Part shown: in pieces, positions 50,307 to 61,190 of the stretch
Numbering within the stretch: position 1 is the stretch's first letter
Layout: each line of letters starts with the position of its first letter
DNA from: Ailanthus altissimus
Taxonomy: Eukaryota; Streptophyta; Magnoliopsida; Sapindales; Simaroubaceae
Assembly: GCA_946807835.1 (NCBI GenBank)
Contig: OX327706.1
Location: forward strand, 26,215,001 to 26,279,000
Direction of reading: 5' to 3'
Length of the DNA: 64,000 nt
The notes under the pieces: generated by a model
Told to the model about the DNA's origin: nothing
Database searches by the model: none
The model's input: the letters and a program-made list of their open reading frames with translations, nothing else
Made by a program: the position numbers and the translations under genes

Positions 50307-52714
50307 TCTAAACGCACCGTTTATGTTTAATTATTTTTCTCTCTTTTTAAGGTTATTTAATTAAATGTCTTAAAATACTTGCTAAATTACATGAATATCC
50401 CCATAAAACGATACCTTAAAATAGGGTAAGTATGACCATAATTTTAAATGATTACGATAGCATTTTATTTTATCGGATTATTTTTTTGTCTTATTCCTCC
50501 GTATCTTTTGTCTTCTTTTAAATTAAAAATTATACTCTTTTCTTTTTTTAACATAAATTAAAGAATTTTTTATATAAAATATTAATTTTAATTATAATAA
50601 TACTGAAATTAAACTCACAAATTGAAGAAAGATTAAGCATTTGTAATAAAATTGAAAAGACTCAATAATAAAAAATAATAACTGATTTTTTTTAATGATA
50701 TCTTAACATATTAAGGAAACTTTTTATAAATTTTTGAATAAAGTTATATTTAAAAATATAAAAATTCTTATTATATATATTTACTTTATTTATATATATA
50801 TATATATTAAGATTCAGTCTCCGATTCATATTTCGTCAGATCTCCGCCTACAAAATAAATTGTTCAGGATGCTTCAACTTTAGTACATAAAAAATATAAT
50901 TTATAAGTTTTATTATTCTTATATTGTGATTGTTATTCTTAATACTATATGATTTTATACGAATCTTGAACAAATTTTTTACTATTACCTAAACTAATCT
51001 AATATATATCACTTTATATTAAACTTTAGACACATAATTTTATATAATCTTATAAAATTTTATATTGTCACCTAAAATATTACAATGCATATTTTCTACA
51101 AGAAAATTAAGTAATATTAAGTAATATTATAAAATCTTATACTAATCTTCTTAACACCTAAGCATTATAATACATTATAATTTTTACAAGATTCTCTCTC
51201 TATATATATGGTATTATAAAATTTATATAACAATTTTATTTATACTACAAAAATTAAAATTCTACAATCAACAAATTATAATCAACTTAGTAACTGTTGT
51301 CATTAATCTTGATTATATACAATATGCTCTCACTTTGATGTTTAAGATAAAACAATAAACTCTATTCCACCTATGAAAAATTGATAAATCATCATGTAGA
51401 CTTCTTAGATCTGTTAATTACGACGCACTTGCAAGATATAACAATACTGCCACTCCTCTTTACATAAATTTACAATCCTTTTTCTCTGTTTTCCTTCAAT
51501 TACGAAACTATTACCTGTCAATTACTTTATTTTATTTCTTATATAATCTTGTAAGAATTTTATATTGTCACTTAAATCATTGCAATATAAATAATATTAA
51601 AAAAAATCTCAATAACATAACAATAATATACAAATTAAAAACTTCAATACATAAAATAATAAAATCGCATAATATAAATAAAATCTATTTCATAAGAAGA
51701 TAAAAGTTCTTAGTTGTATTCAACTCTGTAAAAACGCAAATAATATCAATAAAAAAAGGGTCAATTATTAAATATACGTCTTCAAACTAAATTTATAATA
51801 ATCTTACTTATAACTGTTGTAGTCAACGCGCAATCACATGAATTATCTCAAAAGCTGCAATATATTATATATAATGTAAAATCATTCTAAAACTCAATGA
51901 TTATGTCATTAATATTGATTCACTATTAATGAGATATTAACATTTATGTCCATACATTTTACTAGCCATCCAATAATTTTTTAGATATAAATTCCCTTAT
52001 TTATGTGAACCTTCACCTTACTCTAAATTTAATACACTCTTGTCATCGAATTCTATCAGAACTAAAACACTACAACGCCTCTTTATTTTAACAAGATAAT
52101 AGAAAAACAACAAATTCAAATAAATTACAATAAAAAGAAAAACTATAAAGTGAACTGCCGTATGTATTAAGATATAATAACTTCTTATTTATTTAAACTT
52201 AATAGTGTCAATTTTATTAATAACAAAATAATTTTTTTATTATTTTCTTAAGAATCTGTATACTTTTCGAATATGAAACATATATTGTATAATTTTCTGA
52301 TTATGTTGACACACAGAGCATACAATTTTGCACGAGATATATGGACACCGCAAAGAGAGAATTTTGTAAGCTGCCTTACCACCTCTACCACATTATTCAT
52401 AAAATCATCCACTGAAAATGTCACTCAAAATATTTATTTTAAAATCAACCCTATTATATTATACAACATTAACGAAACAAAATTTCAAATTTTAAATAAA
52501 ATGACATTAAAATTAAATAACCCAGTAAAACGGCATCATCAAGAAGGAAAAATATATACACAAAAGAGAAACAACCAGCGAGTACAAAATTAAGGCTTAT
52601 TCTTAGTCTTAACACTATTTATTTATTTATTACATCGATTTCTTGCTAGTTGCTAGTAATTAACAGCGAAAGCAGAGAAATTTCGGCCAAAGTTAATTTA
52701 TGCTTATAAGACAC
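50307..52714. other. Very AT-rich intergenic spacer
   Basis: Composed mainly of A/T runs with short TA microsatellites (near 50797 and 51200). I saw no gene or transposon with defined ends. The last 100 bases are probably the dehydrin 3' UTR. Confidence 0.4.
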
Positions 52715-53329
52715 CTACTGATGCCGTCCAGGAAGCTTGTCTTTAATCTTGTCCATAATTCCTTTCTTCTCGTGGTGATGCTGCTGCTGGTACTGTCCCT
52801 CCCCCGTCACGTTATAACCACCGGGAGTGGTGGTGGTGCTCGTATGAGACCTGTCGTCTTTGTGCCCAACGCCTGGCAGCTTCTCCTTTATCTTCCCCTT
52901 CAAACCCTTCTTCTTCCTCCTCCCACCGTGCCCATCATCTTCAGACTGCATGTTAACATTAATGCCAAGTATGACTTCAAGAGTTAAAAGAGAGAGAGAG
53001 AATATATAAATGAGAATGAAACTTACAGAGCTGGAGCTGGAGCTTCCGGAACGATGAAGGCCATGGTGACCTTGCTCATGGTAACCTCCAGTGCCTACAA
53101 CGGTGCCCGCCGCTGGTGCGCCACCTTGACCCAGCACGCCTGTCGTAGTCGTGGAACCAAGTCCACCCATTGCATAGCCACCACAGGGGGTGGTGTCAGT
53201 GTGATGAACTGGGTTGCCATACTCGTCTGTTCGGCGAATAGGGTTGCCATACTCGTCTGTTTGGCGATCTGGGTCGTCGTATCCACGTGTTTTTTGAACT
53301 GCACCGTACTGATTCTGAAAATGCGCCAT
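52715..53329 (-). CDS. Y2SK2-type dehydrin (LEA group 2)
   Basis: Intrinsically disordered, hydrophilic stress protein that protects membranes and proteins during drought, cold or seed drying. Two exons (53027-53329 and 52715-52945) give 177 residues. The N-terminus [12 protein letters not shown] is followed by two Y segments ([20 protein letters not shown]), a Gly/Thr-rich stretch, an S segment ([12 protein letters not shown]) split by the single intron, a basic RRKKKG patch, and two K segments ([14 protein letters not shown] and [15 protein letters not shown]) separated by a Thr/Gly/Gln/His-rich linker. An intron inside the S segment is the usual position in this family. The architecture matches RAB18-like ABA-inducible dehydrins. 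The intron happens to be open in frame, so the unspliced message would also be translatable. Confidence 0.95.
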   Translation of the reverse strand: MAHFQNQYGAVQKTRGYDDPDRQTDEYGNPIRRTDEYGNPVHHTDTTPCGGYAMGGLGSTTTTGVLGQGGAPAAGTVVGTGGYHEQGHHGLHRSGSSSSSSVSFILIYIFSLSLLTLEVILGINVNMQSEDDGHGGRRKKKGLKGKIKEKLPGVGHKDDRSHTSTTTTPGGYNVTGEGQYQQQHHHEKKGIMDKIKDKLPGRHQ

Positions 53330-53482
53330 TTCAGAAGGTAAAAGGACAAACAAGTAACAAGAACAATATGTAACTGAAGCTAGCTACTGTTTGTATATAC
53401 TGATCAGAAATCCCAAGCGACGATTCGTGACTTTTGCTTGATATTGTTATTACACGTTGAATCTTACTCGGGTTCAAATTCA

Positions 53483-53781
53483 AATATATAGAATCGAAGA
53501 TCATCAATGTGCAAGCCACCGCACCAGCTGCTCGTTTTTAAACGTGCCACGTTTCAGTTCTTATATCACTGCCACGCTAGCATTGAAGGTTTACGTGGCA
53601 CGGTTAGGAAGTGGACAGGTGTCTCCTATGTGAGTTTCAGATAAGTTTGGGTTATTGCATTGGCATTATTTTTATTTTTGTATTGAGTGGTCACAGGCTC
53701 TACTGTGGTGGGTGGTGACACTTCATATTGGCGAGTTTGCAAGTTTGCATGCAGGAAAATCTGGACAATGTGACACGTGGC
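53483..53781 (-). promoter_or_regulatory. Dehydrin promoter: TATA box and three ABRE-like elements
   Basis: On the minus strand, a TATA box (CTATATATTTG, near 53483-53492) lies about 155 bp before the ATG. ACGTG-core elements occur at about 53542-53552 (AACGTGCCACGTT, overlapping cores), 53592-53601 (TACGTGGCAC) and 53772-53781 (GACACGTGGC, with a G-box CACGTG). This arrangement is expected of an ABA- and drought-responsive dehydrin bound by AREB/ABF bZIP factors. Confidence 0.65.
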
Positions 53782-53799
53782 ATTAGAATATGACAATTT

Positions 53800-55840
53800 T
53801 TTGTCGATGGTCTTTGATCTGATTGTGTTACAAACTTATACAACTTGCTTATGCTATGGATAGCTGAGCTGCAAGGAAATTTTCCTAGTTTCGTATGATT
53901 CTCGGCAACATATTTCTTTGTATCTTTTCGAAAATGTATCATTGAGTCAAGTTAATCAGTTTAGTCTACTAGATGACAAATTTCCTCAAAACCCAAGAAC
54001 ATTTGTAGTGTTCCTTCATTTTAATTATTATTATTTTTTTATAAAGAGAGATCCTTCATTTTAATGTTGATAAACAAAAAATATAAAATTAAATAAAACT
54101 TTATTTATAAAAAAATTGATGTATTTTTTTCAAAAGAAAGAGTTATTATTAAGAAAAACAAGGTGTAAATATTATTCTCATTATATTTTTCTCCGACCTT
54201 TATTATCAGCTGTCATATTGTGAAAGATTTTGTAAAGAAAACCTTAGGTGCTCTAGATATATGTTACTTCTATTCAATTCGAATTATGTATCTATTAACT
54301 TTTTATGATCGATTGGAAAATACATATGAAATAAAACTTGAATATTTAAAAAGGTTTATACACCGTAATGCTTTAGACTTCTACGTCTGTAGCACTTTTG
54401 GTTTAAATTGGGCTCCTCATTTTGTGTTTGTAACACTTGGCGATTTGTCGAACAACCGATTTTGTTATATTGCATTTACGAATTCCAAAGTCGAAATTGA
54501 ATCAGTTTTCTTAAATATAATGTGAATATGTAGTTATTTATTCAGAAACAAAAAAAAAAAATCATCAGAAAAATCTTCAGAATATTAAAGATATTGTTTG
54601 AATTAAGTATTTAAGTGCTATAAATGACAAAAACATAGATTACATTATAACCCGTGATTCTTTCTTTTTAGAGTTTGTTTTGACTTTTGTATTATTTGAT
54701 ACTTTGGATAGTTGAATTTGTATTTTGCTGATTTAAGTAATAAAATCCTTTGGTTATTTACCAAAAAAAATAAAAGTGATTACTTATGAAAATCATCACG
54801 AACTTATACCTCACATTGAACTCGAGATTATCCACTAATCCTCTTGTTAGCTAGTGGAAGAACTCGAGAAAGAAGGGGAGATGGAGAAGACGAAGCAGGG
54901 GAAGATATAGAAGGAATGCTAGGACTTGAATGAAGCAGATCAAGCTTAAGATGATCACCAATAATTATGGTACTACAAATCTACAAATATATAATGGGTA
55001 AGTTAGATTTACATAGTTGGATACAAACTTTAGATCCCAATTAATTTATTATCAATTGGTGACTATCATTTATTATGTGTTATTGACTTTTTAATTCTCA
55101 TTAGTAAGATAATGCTTGTATCTATATCCTAAGTATATAACATTAGTAATATATAATTATACTTTAAGAAAAGAAGTTGGTTAATGCGTCATTAGTTACC
55201 TTGTTTTAACATCTATCTATCAAGTTATGTGGTTTTATCTAATTAGTCATGAGGTTTTGAAATGTAGCCAAGTTTTGTCAAGTACCATAACCGGTACTGT
55301 ATGAATCTAATTGCTATCAGTAGGCTATTTATGACTATATGGTAAAAGCCCAATGTCTTTCGAATGAGAAATATATAAAATATAATTAAGACGTAATTTC
55401 TATGTTGTGTTCCAATATGGCTTAATTAATACCATAATGTCTAACATATTCATATGGTGGCTTCAAATCAAGGTTCGAGTTAATGTAAAATTCCTTTAAA
55501 ATTTGATGAGATACTACTTGAAACGAACGCATTATGTAAAAGACCAAACAAAAACCACCGAGTCATTTGAAAGATATCGGATTGTGTGCCAGTTATCTCA
55601 AAGTTATCTTGAATAATAACGATATAAAATCAAAATAAGTTGACAGTCTAATCCAGAAACACTGGGTAACAGTGACAGGGAGTGGCAATCCAAGATAATC
55701 TTGACTACATCTAGAGAAAAGGGATAACAAAATTTGATGTAACGAATTAATCTTCCTTTTCAGACAACAGTTTAAATCATCAAATTTCTAACAGTTACTG
55801 AATAGTGACCCTAGATCAATACTAAGCCGAAAGGCTATCT
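53800..55840. other. Intergenic spacer
   Basis: Moderately AT-rich. A 101-codon open frame at 54220-54525 has no recognisable similarity and no supporting gene structure. The last part is the 3' flank of the UBE3D-like gene. Confidence 0.4.
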
Positions 55841-58131
55841 TTACCTCTGCAAGGATGACAAAGGTAAATCCTCAATGGAGGTGCACGAAGGTGGGAGTGT
55901 ATACTTTGCTGGTGCCAGGAGTTTAATCAACTCTTCTATTTGATGTGTGAACATGAAAACTTCATCAGCTCGATTCTTTTTTAGCCAATCTTCTAACATC
56001 CTGCATAAATGTCAAATCTCTTCGAATAATTGATAAAAAGGAGCACATAGTTACTGAATGTTGACACACACTGATATCACTCTAGTTGCACATCCAACAC
56101 ATGTTAATTATGGTGGGAGAAAAATATGAATTCTTAAGATAAAGAATTCTAATAAGGAGTCGTGTCATACTATGTTGAGCATCAAATGTAAAGCAGAAAC
56201 AGCAAAAGCTGATTTAAAATACTAACCCTGATTTATATTCTGAATTGTTGCTGCAGTCAGAAAAGAGAACCTTAATAATAGGCTGTAGAAGTAACTTTGA
56301 AATTGGCTTCATGGTGCTGCCCTCACCCAAACAATAACCAGTAGCGAACCAAGCATTTGGATTTAAGAGAACAAATTGTAGCATGGGAGATTTGGTTCTC
56401 AAATCCCTTACCACAGTTCGAAATGATAATTCATCTTTTGCACTTTCTAAAATCTGATTTGTAACCATTCTTTGTAGTGTATATTTCCTGTCAGTGACAA
56501 GAAAAAGTAATTTACATGCCAGCAACAAAAAAAGAAGACCATATCTGTTCCAAGGTTGCTTGTCCAAAAATTAATAAGTAAAAAGTTGTAGATCAAAGTT
56601 TGCTTACCGAAATAGGTCATCCCATCCACCAACTGCAGAAGAAGTAGAGATGTAACACTTAAAGAGTCTAACACCACCATCTACTGGGGCATTGCCACTG
56701 CTACGAGGGTAAGCTCCAAGAACAGCTGAGCAGCAGGGACACAAAAATTCAATCCACTCAATATCCTTTGAGATATTGTAGGATCTAGCCATGAAAATAT
56801 TTCCAAGAAAGCCATTAAGAAAAGATCTTTGATCTGCCATGAGCTGTATGTTTGTGTTAGTTTTTCGGTATAGTGAAGATGATTCGGACACAGTATGTTT
56901 GCAAGCTTCATCAATATGATCTAGAATTTCATGCATTGTATGAACACAACATCCAGGTGCAGAAGCTTCATCAAATTGCCTGGTATCACTAAAGTGGTCA
57001 TCCTTAATACCCATAAACCTTAATTTTCCACAAAAATCATGTGTTACATCACTTTCATTATCACAGCCTGCAATTCTTCCATGATCAGTTCCAGAGTCTA
57101 CCGTAGATTCGCACGGACCATTTTCACCAGCAAAATCCTTTCCCCCCTGGTATTTTTGGCCATATTGGCAATCAGGAAAATTACAACCCTCAAGATCATC
57201 CTTAAAAAGGGTAACAGTTGCATGACTCAACAGGCACATACCTGTCACACACGTGTAGCGGTGTGCATACCTGTTCACTAACTTCTCACTTACGCCTCCA
57301 AATGAACAACAACAAGCTCCAAACCAGTTGTCAGCCACCTCTTGCCAGTTAACAGATGGCATCTCCACAAAATTTCTACATGTACAGATGAAAACTAAAA
57401 TTTCAAGTGATATCAAACATTCAATTCTGAAGCCTAGAGTGGTACTGAACGCAGAGCAAAGCTAATAAAACGTGGATAAAAGAACTCTTACCGAATAGGT
57501 CTTTTAGTCAACCTAGTCGAGCAATTTCTGCAGTAAAAATGTACTCCCTCCTTCGACGACAAGCTCTTAATATCTAAACCAAAGCATTCACGGTACACAA
57601 CAAACAACAATATCTTCATTTACAAATATGATTTGATAATATGAAACAGAGCTCCTATTTTACAACCTCAAACACAACTAAACAAGCAACAAATGTGATA
57701 AATAAAGAGAATTGTCACTCACCAGAATCCATGACCAATGGTGTTACCACGTCAGATTCGGCCATTAGAGCATCTTCACTATCACACAACCGAAGCACGG
57801 AATCCGAGCTCGCAACGAGAGGGTGATCAACAGGAAGGAGCAGGACGAGCTTAACTTCAATGTGGTCACTAAAAGCTCGGTAACCGATCGGAGACTCCGG
57901 GTCTATCAAAACTTTCGGTATTGGGACTAAAAGCGAAATCGTATTTTCGGAGTCTTGTTGCTGAATCCAGGCGATGGAAACGTGAGATTGGGATAGATTG
58001 AGGTTGACTTTGAGGTCTCCGCATTGAATCGAGGGGTTTGTATGAGAATCGAAGACGAACAATCGGAGAGTTGGCGAGTGAGATTGAGCTTCCCATGTGA
58101 ACCGCCATTTTCTAGGGTTTTTGATTGGCAT
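55841..58131 (-). CDS. UBE3D-like protein (HECT-like E2-binding domain)
   Basis: Five exons (57723-58131, 57492-57573, 56608-57375, 56227-56487, 55841-56000) join in phase to 559 residues. The family (human UBE3D, 'HECT-like ubiquitin-conjugating enzyme (E2)-binding') binds E2 enzymes and has been described as an E3-type ligase. Visible features: an N-terminal beta-rich region (KWRFTWEAQSHSPTLRLFVF), a Cys pair in HFYCRNCSTRL, PSVNWQEVADNWFGACCCSF, WIEFLCPCCSAVLGAYP, and a C-terminal LQFVLLNPNAWFATGYCLGE. It starts at MPIKNPRKW, with no signal peptide or membrane segment. No stop or frameshift was found. Assignment rests on overall motif pattern from memory, without a search. Confidence 0.85.
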
Positions 58132-58400
58132 TGGTTTTGCAGTTTTGCTTGCTCTGCTTCTGTTAGTTACCCGCTTGAATTAAAAACGGATAGTTGTTGT
58201 TAAATTACAAAAATATCTCTATTTTATTGGGCCTAAACTGTACTACTTCTGGTTATAATGCCCAATATTTATCCTCAAAAGACTTTGTCTTAATGGGATG
58301 CTAAATAGCCCCGCTATATGCTCAAAAAGGCCTAAACTTCATTTGTACAATGCTGTCTACAATATATAATTTTTTTTGTAGAACGCTGTTTACTGTGTAT
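58132..58400. other. Upstream region of the UBE3D-like gene
   Basis: Short promoter and intergenic sequence without recognisable elements. Confidence 0.4.
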
Positions 58401-58404
58401 ATAT

Positions 58405-58635
58405 AAAATTAGAATTTATGATATCATATTTTTAACACAAGTTTTTATACAATTTTTATGTTCTTAAATGAATGCATATTCAATAATTTTTAATTTAAAT
58501 TCTAAATGTGCATTAATTACACATATTTAATTGCATATGAGCCATTAAATGTATAATAATCTAATAATTTAAAAATTGTGTGAAATATTATATAAAAAAT
58601 ATGGTGTCATAAATATTATTCTATATATATATATA
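58405..58635. mobile_element. MITE-like foldback repeat
   Basis: AGAATTTATGATATCATATT with a following ACAATTTTTA on the left is mirrored by the complement of AATTTAAAAATTGTGTG and AAAATATGGTGTCATAAATA on the right, giving an imperfect hairpin of about 230 bp without coding. Ends are uncertain in this AT-rich context. Confidence 0.5.
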
Positions 58636-58639
58636 TTAA

Positions 58640-60325
58640 TTTTTAAAAGTTTGGATAAAAACAATAAATTTTGTTTTCTAAACACTAACTCTTATATTTT
58701 ATTTTTATTTAAAATTAAATTGTCTGTAAAGTACATTTAATGATTATCTGAACTACGTCGAAGAGGCAACACAATACATTACATGTATGGTAATAAGAAA
58801 TAATATTGATTTCCTACTTCAATAAATTAAAATAATGGGAGTTATGTAAACAAGCATCAGGTTTGATAGGAGGGAAAGAAAGAAAAAGAGAAGAAAAAAA
58901 TACATTAAAAGAAAAAGATTCATCCTTTGTATTTGAAAACATGTTACTTTTAGTGGCACAAGGATCATGCCTTGATCTAATAAGGGTCACGTCTTAATTT
59001 ATAGTCAAGTGGCAACTAAAATCAGAACTCTTTGCAAAAAAAAAAGGAAAAAAAAATCACGTCCGTCTTTAACAAAACTTAGAACACCACTTACCCGAAT
59101 TAAGAAATAAAAGTTATAAACCACCTTTTTCTTCCTCGTTCATATATATATAATGAGACCTTCTGCCATAAATGGTGAAGCAATTGGTTGCATGCTTTCA
59201 TAACATCTCTTAATATAAAATACTAATGTCCTTTTCTAAAGCCATAAGACATCAATTTTCCAACATAAAAAACTGATTTTAATTGAATAAGCCCATACAC
59301 ATACATGATTATAGTAACTCACATACATCCAGGCTGAAGAAAGTTCGAAATAGCATAAAGGAACCATCCAACATTACTGCCATACGAAGGAATAAAAAAT
59401 AAAACCCCATAAGAAAATATAACTAAGAAAGCTATTTAACACATTCAAAACAAATTTTACAAAACAATCCCACAAATTGAAATATCGTACAGAAGATAAA
59501 CACTCTAAGAAATAGGGGCATTTCCATTTCAGATTTTTTCAGAATTACTTTGTTCGTAATTTTGTTGCCCAAGATGCGGCAGCTGCTATTTGTTGAAAAC
59601 TTTGAAGTTAAAGAGCTGCACTAAATCATCTTTGATTCTAGGAGCATAGGGTAGCTAGACCTAGATGGCTAGAATAAATGACACCCACGTCCAAATTCCC
59701 TCAACTTTGGCATTTTCTAAGTACTATAATCTCCGAAAGTCAAGAGGAAGGTAGGAATATGAATTGAATTAGCTTGAGTGTAGGAAAGTAGTTGTATGAC
59801 TAATTAGGACGAATCTGATTCAATGGAGAGCACACAACCTTAGACTTCAGCGGGTGAAATGCATGAACAAAATATGCATTTTTTTACAGAGAGGAGAGAG
59901 GCTTTCACAGATATAAGCTTACTCTAACAACCCTCTGTATACGAATGGGAAAAAAGAATAACCCTAGATCTAAATATATTGAAGATCACACCAAATCTTT
60001 TGACAAATGTTGGAAAAACTAGAGATGCTTATCTTGGCCACAAAGATATGGTTGGTATGCTGAAGCTTAATTTGGGTGGAAGAGGTTAGAGATTTTGCCT
60101 TAGAGCTAAGAAATCACCAATCCAACTGGCCAGAGCCCGCATGTAGTTGATTTATCTTAACTCGAAATTGAGGTTACACAGTGTTAAGAATAATGGTGCT
60201 ATAACCAGTTTACAATCTAATGTTTATTATGGTATTGAAATAGTTAAGTGCTATAAAATTTTTGATCATTTGTAATACATCAATAATCGAGGAACTGTGA
60301 TTATCAAGATGATTAGCATTGGAAT
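58640..60325. other. Intergenic spacer
   Basis: No gene, RNA or transposon with defined ends was recognised between the UBE3D-like gene's upstream side and the Copia remnant. Confidence 0.4.
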
Positions 60326-61190
60326 TAGTTAAAAGAAGTGCCACATCAACTACAATTTGTTAAAGTTGTTATGCAAATTTTAGCTTGTTTTACATTTTAT
60401 TTTTCTTGTTTTACATTCTGTTTTCTTCTGCTCTTTAAATAGCAGATCATTATTCTTGTAGTAAAAACCAATATTGATAATAAAATTAGATACAACAAAG
60501 AAGTTAGTTTATTCATTTTCTCTTCACTTTCTTTATAATTTTCTTAGAAACCAAACATCCTTTCATTTGTTACATGGTATCAGAGCTTGTAGCCCAATGG
60601 CCAACAATAGTTCTACAACAACAAACATTCTCACCTTTAATATAAATCAAACCTCCTTCAATTACAATTTTTCTTCTACTATTAAACTTGATCGATCCAA
60701 TTTCATCATATAGAGATCATAAATATTGACGGCAGCAAGAGAAAATAGGCTTGAAGATTTGCTGATTGGTGTTAAGGTTTGTCCTACACAACATTTGAGA
60801 AATGTAAGCCAAGACAGATCTGTTATAATTTCTGAGAATCTTGAATATGACATGTGGCTTAGACAAGATCAAAGTCTTTAGGTTGACTTTTCTCTACCAT
60901 AAATGAAACTATGATAAGCTTAGTAATTAAAAGTAAATCAAGTAATGAATTGTGGACAATTGTTGAAAAACAGTTTGGTTCACAATCCAAAGTTAAAGTA
61001 ACTCAGCTTAAAATGCAACTTTCAATAATACAAAAAGGTTCATTGACAATGTCTGATTATTTCCTCGAGGTCAAAGGTATTACTGATGAACTTGCAACTG
61101 TTAGATATCAAACAAAATATGATGATTTTATTAGGCACTTAGTTGCTGGTCTCGTAGTAACTACTTATCCACAACCGGTAAGAATAAGTA
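60326..61190 (+). mobile_element. Ty1/Copia LTR retrotransposon fragment (5' LTR and partial gag)
   Basis: An LTR-like stretch of about 250 bp (GTTAAAAGAAGTGCCACATC near its start, TTTAAATAG TATA-like box, CA end at 60574) is followed directly by a PBS, TGGTATCAGAGC, at 60575-60586. Then comes a gag-like frame from 60599 (MANNSSTTTNILTFNINQTS) that continues in broken frames as RENRLEDLLIGVK, EYDMWLRQDQSL and ELWTIVEKQFGSQSKVKV, characteristic of the Copia gag (UBN2) domain. Stops at about 60711 and further shifts show it is dead. Similarity stops near 61190 at a (TA)n run; no pol genes or 3' LTR are present. Confidence 0.8.

Noticed and set aside
53095..53349. Other frames over the dehydrin
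   Set aside because: They are antisense or out-of-frame shadows of the repetitive dehydrin coding sequence.
54220..54525. 101-codon frame, possible orphan gene
   Set aside because: No recognisable domain, no promoter or splice context; length is within chance expectation for a long spacer.
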